From positions 81,362-145,361 of the forward strand of contig JBBELK010001472.1 of the NCBI GenBank assembly GCA_037783545.1: a stretch of 64,000 nt of DNA, read 5' to 3'. The notes beneath the pieces were generated by a model. That model did not search any database and was not told the origin of the DNA. It worked only from the letters and a program-made list of their open reading frames with translations. A program made the translations under genes and the position numbers. Of the stretch, positions 50,825 to 59,543 are shown one piece after another (the stretch's first letter is position 1; every line of letters starts with the position of its first letter). This DNA comes from Henricia sp. BOLD:AAB3569. Taxonomy: Eukaryota; Echinodermata; Asteroidea; Spinulosida; Echinasteridae.

Positions 50825-53300
50825 AATATAGAGAGTTTAGGGCATGCAAAATTTGAAGTTCGTCGGAACATTTTTCGACCTCCAAATTTTCCGACGTTTG
50901 GACCACACTTTGACCAAATTGCCGAGCCAAACTGCGGTGCGTTAACGACAGTCCGAATGACTGAGCATGCGCACAACTCAGGAGTACCCCAAAGAGGTGT
51001 GTACAGACAGCCACGGTTTGCGTGAGAGCAGTCAGGAAGCCTCAACCCAGTTTTTTCTAAACTTTGAAATTTCTCTGCCATTTCCGGGCGAAAGTCTGTC
51101 AATTTTTTATGACAAGTGCGCAATATAGAGAGTTTAGGGCATGCAAAATTTGAAGTTCGTCGGAACATTTTTCGACCTCCAAATTTGCCGACGTTTGGAC
51201 CACACTTTGACCAAATTGCCGAGCCAAACTGCGGTGCGTTAACGACAGTCCGAATGACTGAGCATGCGCACAACTCAGGAGTACCCCAAAGAGGTGTGTA
51301 CAGACAGCCACGGTTTGCGTGAGAGCAGTCAGGAAGCCTAAACCCAGTTTTTTTCTAAACTTTGAAATTTCTCTGCCATTTCCCGGCGAAAGTCTGTCAA
51401 TTTGTTATGACAAGTGCGCAATATAGAGAGTTTAGGGCATGCAAAATTTGAAGTTCGTCGGAACATTTTTCGACCTCCAAATTTGCCGACGTTTGGACCA
51501 CACTTTGACCAAATTGCCGAGCCAAACTGCGGTGCGTTAACGACAGTCCGAATGACTGAGCATGCGCACAACTCAGGAGTACCCCAAAGAGGTGTGTACA
51601 GACAGCCACGGTTTGCGTGAGAGCAGTCAGGAAGCCTCAACCCAGTTTTTTCTAAACTTTGAAATTTCTCTGCCATTTCCCGGCGAAAGTCTGTCAATTT
51701 GTTATGACAAGTGCGCAATATAGAGAGTTTAGGGCATGCAAAATTTGAAGTTCGTCGGAACATTTTTCGACCTCCAAATTTGCCGACGTTTGGACCACAC
51801 TTTGACCAAATTGCCGAGCCAAACTGCGGTGCGTTAACGACAGTCCGAATGACTGAGCATGCGCACAACTCAGGAGTACCCCAAAGAGGTGTGTACAGAC
51901 AGCCACGGTTTGCGTGAGAGCAGTCAGGAAGCCTCAACCCAGTTTTTTCTAAACTTTGAAATTTCTCTGCCATTTCCCGGCGAAAGTCTGTCAATTTTTT
52001 ATGACAAGTGCGCAATATAGAGAGTTTAGGGCATGCAAAATTTGAAGTTCGTCGGAACATTTTTCGACCTCCAAATTTGCCGACGTTTGGACCACACTTT
52101 GACCAAATTGCCGAGCCAAACTGCGGTGCGTTAACGACAGTCCGAATGACTGAGCATGCGCACAACTCAGGAGTACCCCAAAGAGGTGTGTACAGACAGC
52201 CACGGTTTGCGTGAGAGCAGTCAGGAAGCCTCAACCCAGTTTTTTCTAAACTTTGAAATTTCTCTGCCATTTCCCGGCGAAAGTCTGTCAATTTTTTATG
52301 ACAAGTGCGCAATATAGAGAGTTTAGGGCATGCAAAATTTGAAGTTCGTCGGAACATTTTTCGACCTCCAAATTTGCCGAATTTTGGACCACACTTTGAC
52401 CAAATTGCCGAGCCAAACTGCGGTGCGTTAACAACAGTCCGAATGACTGAGCATGCGCACAACTCAGGAGTACCCCAAAGAGGTGTGTACAGACAGCCAC
52501 GGTTTGCGTGAGAGCAGTCAGGAAGCCTCAACCCAGTTTTTTCTAAACTTTGAAATTTCTCTGCCATTTCCCGGCGAAAGTCTGTCAATTTGTTATGACA
52601 AGTGCGCAATATAGAGAGTTTAGGGCATGCAAAATTTGAAGTTCGTCGGAACATTTTTCGACCTCCAAATTTGCCGACGTTTGGACCACACTTTGACCAA
52701 ATTGCCGAGCCAAACTGCGGTGCGTTAACGACAGTCCGAATGACTGAGCATGCGCACAACTCAGGAGTACCCCAAAGAGGTGTGTACAGACAGCCACGGT
52801 TTGCGTGAGAGCAGTCAGGAAGCCTCAACCCAGTTTTTTCTAAACTTTGAAATTTCTCTGCCATTTCCCGGCGAAAGTCTGTCAATTTTTTATGACAAGT
52901 GCGCAATATAGAGAGTTTAGGGCATGCAAAATTTGAAGTTCGTCGGAACATTTTTCGACCTCCAAATTTGCCGACGTTTGGACCACACTTTGACCAAATT
53001 GCCGAGCCAAACTGCGGTGCGTTAACGACAGTCCGAATGACTGAGCATGCGCACAACTCAGGAGTACCCCAAAGAGGTGTGTACAGACAGCCACGGTTTG
53101 CGTGAGAGCAGTCAGGAAGCCTCAACCCAGTTTTTTCTAAACTTTGAAATTTCTCTGCCATTTCCCGGCGAAAGTCTGTCAATTTGTTATGACAAGTGCG
53201 CAATATAGAGAGTTTAGGGCATGCAAAATTTGAAGTTCGTCGGAACATTTTTCGACCTCCAAATTTGCCGACGTTTGGACCACACTTTGACCAAATTGCC
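50825..53300. repeat. HOR unit H8, second 9-monomer copy, interrupted in its ninth monomer
   Basis: Eight monomers in the same marker order as H7. The ninth (from 53,202) is preceded by 'caatttgttatg' rather than the 'ttttttatg' expected before the closing monomer, and it stops after 99 bp at the insert. Whether it would have carried the 'ctgctgtgcg' marker cannot be read on the left side. The right-hand remainder has plain 'ctgcggtgcg', so this copy is not the usual closing type. Confidence 0.87.
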
Positions 53301-53311
53301 TTTTTCTAAAA

Positions 53312-53335
53312 TGTTTTATTCGTCCGAATAAAACA
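53312..53335. repeat. 24-bp near-perfect palindrome at the left end of the insert
   Basis: TGTTTTATTCG, a 2-nt centre TC, then CGAATAAAACA: 11-bp arms that match perfectly. It begins 12 bp inside the left junction. It could be a cruciform-prone breakpoint, a protein-binding site, or the remains of a fold-back element end. No second copy is seen at the right end or elsewhere in the window. Confidence 0.9.
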
Positions 53336-53384
53336 CGCTAACCAGTCCAACGTTGTTACCGATAGAACCAGTGCTTCAGCCGTT

Positions 53385-53660
53385 GTCGTTGCCAGTCCAG
53401 GTCATTTATCCACTAAGCGTTCGCCGTTATTGCCAAATTTCCTCATTCGTAGTCGTTGCCAGTCAAGGTCATTTATCCACTAAGCGTTCGCCGTTATTGC
53501 CAAATTTCCTCATTCGTAGTCGTTGCCAGTCCAGGTCATTTATCCACCAATTGTTCGCCGTTATTGCCAAATTTCCTCATTCGTTGTCGTTGCCAGTCCA
53601 GGTCATTTATCCACCAAATTTCCTCATTCGTTGTCGTTGCCAATCCAGGTCATTATCCGG
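53385..53660. repeat. 67-bp minisatellite inside the insert
   Basis: Units begin at 53,385, 53,452, 53,519 and 53,586 (67-bp spacing), each starting 'gtcgttgccagtc'. The fourth is shortened to 47 bp by a 20-bp deletion, and a fifth starts at 53,633 and fades after about 53,660. Each full unit contains 'aggtcatttatccac', 'ttcgccgttattgccaaa' and 'tttcctcattcg'. Single differences include 'agtcaagg' in unit 2 and 'caattgttc' in unit 3. Since 67 is not a multiple of 3, any forward frame reads the unit in three phases in turn; all three lack stops, which explains the long open frame without implying coding. The core 'ccagtccaggtc' reappears at 53,771-53,782. Confidence 0.92.
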
Positions 53661-54003
53661 CGAGTATTCTCCATCACAATCATCACCAATCTTGGTCGAT
53701 CGTGTCCGAGTATCAGGTCATATCCTTCGAGAAGCACCACAGGTACATCCTCATAAAACCACAATCGTCACCAGTCCAGGTCTGGAAGAATCAAGACCGC
53801 AGACTCGGATCCAATCGTGTTCCAAAATTGCATCGGCGTTCCCCGTGACGTACGTACTGGTCACTCCATCATTGAGCAACGTTCCAGGACATCACGGGAT
53901 TCCGCGAAAAACTCCTCCAAACTACCTATGTGCAAGGGTAGTCCTTTGGAAAGCGGTCATCACAGGCCAGCGAGGAAAGAACCCGTACGCCAACCCGACC
54001 GCC
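53661..54003. other. Right part of the insert: unidentified sequence with decayed minisatellite cores
   Basis: About 340 bp without a supportable gene. It contains 'tatcaggtcatatcc' (53,711-53,725) and 'ccagtccaggtctgg' (53,771-53,785), which resemble the core of the adjacent 67-bp unit, suggesting that more of the segment was once that repeat. A small inverted repeat GTGAC/GTCAC (53,845-53,849 and 53,860-53,864) surrounds GTACGTAC. Minus-strand translation gives two short stretches faintly like the C-terminal motif of retroelement aspartic proteases, but they are out of frame with each other and overlap the repeat core, so I do not annotate an element. Confidence 0.6.
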
Positions 54004-55090
54004 CCAAACTGCGGTGCGTTAACGACAGTCCGAATGACTGAGCATGCGCACAACTCAGGAGTACCCCAAAGAGGTATGTACAGACAGCCACGGTTTGCGT
54101 GAGAGCAGTCAGGAAGCCTCAACCCAGTTTTTTTCTAAACTTTGAAATTTCTCTGCCATTTCCCGGCGAAAGTCTGTCAATTTTTTATGACAAGTGCGCA
54201 ATATAGAGAGTTTAGGGCATGCAAAATTTGAAGTTCGTCGGAACATTTTTCGACCTCCAAATTTGCCGACGTTTGGACCACACTTTGACCAAATTGCCGA
54301 GCCAAACTGCGGTGCGTTAACGACAGTCCGAATGACTGAGCATGCGCACAACTCAGGAGTACCCCAAAGAGGTGTGTACAGACAGCCACGGTTTGCGTGA
54401 GAGCAGTCAGGAAGCCTCAACCCAGTTTTTTATAAACTTTGAAATTTCTCTGCCATTTCCCGGCGAAAGTCTGTCAATTTTTTATGACAAGTGCGCAATA
54501 TAGAGAGTTTAGGGCATGCAAAATTTGAAGTTCGTCGGAACATTTTTCGACCTCCAAATTTTCCGACGTTTGGACCACACTTTGACCAAATTGCCGAGCC
54601 AAACTGCGGTGCGTTAACGACAGTCCGAATGACTGAGCATGCGCACAACTCAGGAGTACCCCAAAGAGGTGTGTACAGACAGCCACGGTTTGCGTGAGAG
54701 CAGTCAGGAAGCCTCAACCCAGTTTTTTATAAACTTTGAAATTTCTCTGCCATTTCCCGGCGAAAGTCTGTCAATTTTTTATGACAAGTGCGCAATATAG
54801 AGAGTTTAGGGCATGCAAAATTTGAAGTTCGTCGGAACATTTTTCGACCTCCAAATTTGCCGACGTTTGGACCACACTTTGACCAAATTGCCGAGCCAAA
54901 CTGCGGTGCGTTAACGACAGTCCGAATGACTGAGCATGCGCACAACTCAGGAGTACCCCAAAGAGGTGTGTACAGACAGCCACGGTTTGCGTGAGAGCAG
55001 TCAGGAAGCCTCAACCCAGTTTTTTCTAAACTTTGAAATTTCTCTGCCATTTCCCGGCGAAAGTCTGTCAATTTTTTATGACAAGTGCGC

Positions 55091-56870
55091 AATATAGAGA
55101 GTTTAGGGCATGCAAAATTTGAAGTTCGTCGGAACATTTTTCGACCTCCAAATTTGCCGACGTTTGGACCACACTTTGACCAAATTGCCGAGCCAAACTG
55201 CGGTGCGTTAACGACAGTCCGAATGACTGAGCATGCGCACAACTCAGGAGTACCCCAAAGAGGTGTGTACAGACAGCCACGGTTTGCGTGAGAGCAGTCA
55301 GGAAGCCTCAACCCAGTTTTTTCTAAACTTTGAAATTTATCTGCCATTTCCCGGCGAAAGTCTGTCAATTTGTTATGACAAGTGCGCAATATAGAGAGTT
55401 TAGGGCATGCAAAATCTGAAGTTCGTCGGAACATTTTTCGACCTCCAAATTTGCCGACGTTTGGACCACACTTTGACCAAATTGCCGAGCCAAACTGCGG
55501 TGCGTTTACGACAGTCCGAATGACTGAGCATGCGCACAACTCAGGAGTACCCCAAAGAGGTGTGTACAGACAGCCACGGTTTGAGTGAGAGCAGTCAGGA
55601 AGCCTCAACCCAGTTTTTTCTAAACTTTGAAATTTCTCTGCCATTTCCCGGCGAAAGTCTGTCAATTTTTTATGACAAGTGCGCAATATAGAGAGTTTAG
55701 GCATGCAAAATTTGAAGTTCGTCGGAACATTTTTCGACCTCCAAATTTACCGACGTTTGGACCACACTTTGACCAAATTGCCGAGCCAAACTGCGGTGCG
55801 TTAACGACAGTCCGAATGACTGAGCATGCGCACAACTCAGGAGTACCCCAAAGAGGTGTGTACAGACAGCCACGGTTTGCGCGAGGGCAGTCAGGAAGCC
55901 TCAACCCAGTTTTTTCTAAACTTTGAAATTTCTCTGCCATTTCCCGGCGAAATTCTGTCAATTTTTTATGACAAGTGCGCAATATAGAGAGTTTAGGGCA
56001 TGCAAAATTTGAAGTTCGTCGGAACATTTTTCGACCTCCAAATTTGCCGACGTTTGGACCACACTTTGACCAAATTGCCGAGCCAAACTGCGGTGCGTTA
56101 ACGACAGTCCGAATGACTGAGCATGCGCACAACTCAGGAGTACCCCAAAGAGGTGTGTACAGACAGCCACGGTTTGCGTGAGAGCAGTCAGGAAGCCTCA
56201 ACCCAGTTTTTTCTAAACTTTGAAATTTATCTGCCATTTCCCGGCGAAAGTCTGTCAATTTGTTATGACAAGTGCGCAATATAGAGAGTTTAGGGCATGC
56301 AAAATCTGAAGTTCGTCGGAACATTTTTCGACCTCCAAATTTGCCGACGTTTGGACCACACTTTGACCAAATTGCCGAGCCAAACTGCGGTGCGTTAACG
56401 ACAGTCCGAATGACTGAGCATGCGCACAACTCAGGAGTACCCCAAAGAGGTGTGTACAGACAGCCACGGTTTGCGTGAGAGCAGTCAGGAAGCCTCAACC
56501 CAGTTTTTTCTAAACTTTGAAATTTCTCTGCCATTTCCCGGCGAAAGTCTGTCAATTTTGTATGACAAGTGCGCAATGTAGAGAGTTTAGGCATGCAAAA
56601 TTTGAAGTTCGTCGGAACATTTTTCGACCTCCAAATTTGCCGACGTTTGGACCACACTTTGACCAAATTGCCGAGCCAAACTGCGGTGCGTTAACGACAG
56701 TCCGAATGACTGAGCATGCGCACAACTCAGGAGTACCCCAAAGAGGTGTGTACAGACAGCCACGGTTTGCGTGAGAGCAGTCAGGAAGCCTCAACCCAGT
56801 TTTTTCTAAACTTTGAAATTTCTCTGCCATTTCCCGGCGAAAGTCTGTCAATTTCTTATGACAAGTGCGC
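55091..56870. repeat. Zone C three-monomer unit, two copies in tandem
   Basis: Copy 1 is about 55,091-55,980 and copy 2 about 55,981-56,870. Shared order: plain monomer; monomer preceded by 'aatttatctg' with 'tttgttatg' and 'aaaatctgaag'; monomer with 'tttaggcatgc', in which one G is lost. Copy 1 has private changes ('gcgtttacg', 'tttgagtgag', 'aatttaccg') and copy 2 has others ('caatgtagag', 'attttgtatg'), so the duplication is not brand new. Confidence 0.83.
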
Positions 56871-57167
56871 AATATAGAGAGTTTAGGGCATGCAAAATTT
56901 GAAGTTCGTCGGAACATTTTTCGACCTCCAAATTTGCCGACGTTTGGACCACACTTTGACCAAATTGCCGAGCCAAACTGCGGTGCGTTAACGACAGTCC
57001 GAATGACTGAGCATGCGCACAACTCAGGAGTACCCCAAAGAGGTGTGTACAGACAGCCACGGTTTGCGTGAGAGCAGTCAGGAAGCCTCAACCCAGTTTT
57101 TTCTAAACTTTGAAATTTATCTGCCATTTCCCGGAGAAAGTCTGTCAATTTTTCATGACAAGTGCGC

Positions 57168-59543
57168 AATATAGAGAGTTTAGGGCATGCAAAATTTGAA
57201 GTTCGTCGGAACATTTTTCGACCTCCAAATTTGCCGACGTTTGGACCACACTTTGACCAAATTGCCGAGCCAAACTGCGATGCGTTAACGACAGTCCGAA
57301 TGACTGAGCATGCGCACAACTCAGGAGTACCCCAAAGAGGTGTGTACAGACAGCCACGGTTTGCGCGAGAGCAGTCAGGAAGCCTCAACCCAGTTTTTTC
57401 TAAACTTTGAAATGTATCTGCCATTTCCCGGCGAAAGTCTGTCAATTTTTTATGACAAGTGCGCAATATAGAGAGTTTAGGGCATGCAAAATTTGAAGTT
57501 CGTCGGAACATTTTTCGACCTCCAAATTTGCCGACGTTTGGACCACACTTTGACCAAATTGCCGAGCCAAACTGCGGTGCGTTAACGACAGTCCGAATGA
57601 CTGAGCATGCGCACAACTCAGGAGTACCCCAAAGAGGTGTGTACAGACAGCCACGGTTTGCGCGAGAGCAGCCAGGAAGCCTCAACCCAGTTTTTTCTAA
57701 ACTTTGAAATTTCTCTGCCATTTCCCCGCGAAAGTCTGTCAATTTTTTATGACAAGTGCGCAATATAGAGAGTTTAGGGCATGCAAAATCTGAAGTTCGT
57801 CGGAACATTTTTCGACCTCCAAATTTGCCGACGTTTGGACCACACTTTGACCAAATTGCCGAGCCAAACTGCGGTGCGTTAACGACAGTCCGAATGACTG
57901 AGCATGCGCACAACTCAGGAGTACCCCAAAGAGGTGTGTACAGACAGCCACGGTTTGCGCGAGAGCAGTCAGGAAGCCTCAACCCAGTTTTTTCTAAACT
58001 TTGAAATTTCTCTGCCATTTCCCGGCGAAAGTCTGTCAATTTTTTATGACAAGTGCGCAATATAGAGAGTTTAGGGCATGCAAAATCTGAAGTTCGTCGG
58101 AACATTTTTCGACCTCCAAATTTGCCGACGTTTGGACCACACTTTGACCAAATTGCCGAGCCAAACTGCGGTGCGTTAACGACAGTCCGAATGACTGAGC
58201 ATGCGCACAACTCAGGAGTACCCCAAAGAGGTGTGTACAGACAGCCACGGTTTGCGTGAGAGCAGTCAGGAAGCCTCAACCCAGTTTTTTTCTAAACTTT
58301 GAAATTTCTCTGCCATTTCCCGGCGAAAGTCTGTCAATTTTTATGACAAGTGCGCAATATAGAGAGTTTAGGCATGCAAAATTTGAAGTTCGTCGGAACA
58401 TTTTTCGACCTCCAAATTTGCCGACGTTTGGACCACACTTTGACCAAATTGCCGAGCCAAACTGCGGTGCGTTAACGACAGTCCGAATGACTGAGCATGC
58501 GCACAACTCAGGAGTACCCCAAAGAGGTGTGTACAGACAGCCACGGTTTGCGTGAGAGCAGTCAGGAAGCCTCAACCCAGTTTTTTCTAAACTTTGAAAT
58601 TTCTCTGCCATTTCCCGGCGAAAGTCTGTCAATTTTTTATGACAAGTGCGCAATATAGAGAGTTTAGGGCATGCAAAATTTGAAGTTCGTCGGAACATTT
58701 TTCGACCTCCAAATTTGCCGACGTTTGGACCACACTTTGACCAAATTGCCGAGCCAAACTGCGGTGGCGTTAACGACAGTCCGAATGACTGAGCATGCGC
58801 ACAACTCAGGAGTACCCCAAAGAGGTGTGTACAGACAGCCACGGTTTGCGCGAGAGCAGTCAGGAAGCCTCAACCCAGTTTTTTTTAAACTTTGAAATTT
58901 CTCTGCCATTTCCCGGCGAAAGTCTGTCAATTTTTTATGACAAGTGCGCAATATAGAGAGTTTAGGGCATGCAAAATTTGAAGTTCGTCGGAACATTTTT
59001 CGACCTCCAAATTTGCCGACGTTTGGACCACACTTTGACCAAATTGCCGAGCCAAACTGCGGTGCGTTAACGACAGTCCGAATGACTGAGCATGCGCACA
59101 ACTCAGGAGTACCCTAAAGAGGTGTGTACAGACAGCCACGGTTTGCGCGAGAGCAGTCAGGAAGCCTCAACCCAGTTTTTTCTAAACTTTGAAATTTCTC
59201 TGCCATTTCCCGGCGAAAGTCTGTCAATTTTTTATGACAAGTGCGCAATATAGAGAGTTTAGGGCATGCAAAATTTGAAGTTCGTCGGAACATTTTTCGA
59301 CCTCCAAATTTGCCGACGTTTGGACCACACTTTGACAAAATTGCCGAGCCAAACTGCGGTGCGTTAACGACAGTCCGAATGACTGAGCATGCGCACAACT
59401 CAGGAGTACCCCAAAGAGGTGTGTACAGACAGCCACGGTTTGCGTGAGAGCAGTCAGGAAGCCTCAACCCAGTTTTTTCTAAACTTTGAAATTTCTCTGC
59501 CATTTCCCGGAGAAAGTCTGTCAATTTTTCATGACAAGTGCGC
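57168..59543. repeat. Zone C eight-monomer HOR unit, copy 1 (2,376 bp)
   Basis: Ordered markers: 'tttttcatg' and 'tgcgatgcg'; 'aaatgtatctg' and 'gagcagcc'; 'ttccccgcg' and 'aaaatctgaag'; 'aaaatctgaag'; 'tttaggcatgc' after a 7-T tract; 'gcggtggcgtt'; 'ttttttaaac' with 'accctaaag'; 'ttgacaaaatt'. The same eight follow in the same order in the next 2.4 kb. Several monomers carry 'gcgcgag' in place of 'gcgtgag'. Confidence 0.88.

Larger units (their letters stand above)
1..53300. repeat. Satellite array, left arm: 179 complete 297-bp monomers plus 99 bp
   Basis: Directly visible head-to-tail repetition. The landmark 'aatatagagagtttagggc' recurs every 297 bp (1, 298, 595, 892 and so on, to 53,202), with steps of 298 where a T-run has 7 instead of 6 T and 302 where a 5-bp duplication is present. 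Every monomer has the same orientation and copies differ by only a few bases. Starting from the landmark, each monomer contains a GCATGC, a T5 tract, the stem-forming pair at monomer positions 67-77 and 103-113, the palindrome CGTTAACG, a second GCATGC, and two T6 tracts near its end. There are no unique spacers and no flanking gene. The last copy breaks off after monomer position 99, at the 703-bp insert. Satellites of this kind usually form constitutive heterochromatin; a centromeric or pericentromeric location is inference. Confidence 0.98.
53301..54003. other. 703-bp non-satellite segment inserted within one monomer
   Basis: The left flank stops at monomer position 99 ('aaattgcc') and the right flank resumes at 103 ('ccaaactgcgg'); only 'gag' is missing, so phase is kept and a single insertion into one monomer is the simplest reading. 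There is no clear target-site duplication: 'gcc' precedes the left junction and also ends the segment, which may be microhomology. No terminal inverted repeats, poly(A) tail or transposase-like coding are visible. The first ten bases (tttttctaaa) equal monomer positions 228-237, so the left join may involve template switching within the satellite. Inside are a 24-bp palindrome, a 67-bp minisatellite and about 340 bp with decayed copies of its core. A forward 249-codon open frame across it begins at TTG and ends in satellite, so I do not call it. What the segment derives from is unknown. Confidence 0.9.

Noticed and set aside
1-53300. Many minus-strand open frames of about 70 residues and plus-strand ones of about 68 residues, one per monomer
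   Set aside because: They start at GTG, repeat identically in every monomer and overlap each other on opposite strands. They follow from the repeat and show no sign of being genes.
53301-54003. Insert as a DNA transposon or short interspersed element
   Set aside because: I see no terminal inverted repeats, no target-site duplication, no poly(A) or simple-repeat tail and no Pol III promoter boxes. The single palindrome lies at one end only.
53300-54004. Insert as a junction between two independent arrays or a scaffolding gap fill
   Set aside because: The monomer phase continues with only 3 bp lost, and zone B markers are found on both sides, which favours insertion into one monomer. Read support was not available to exclude a misjoin completely.
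53353-54102. 249-codon forward open frame spanning the insert
   Set aside because: It starts at TTG, consists largely of a 67-bp repeat read in three successive phases, and finishes inside satellite sequence. No domain is recognisable.
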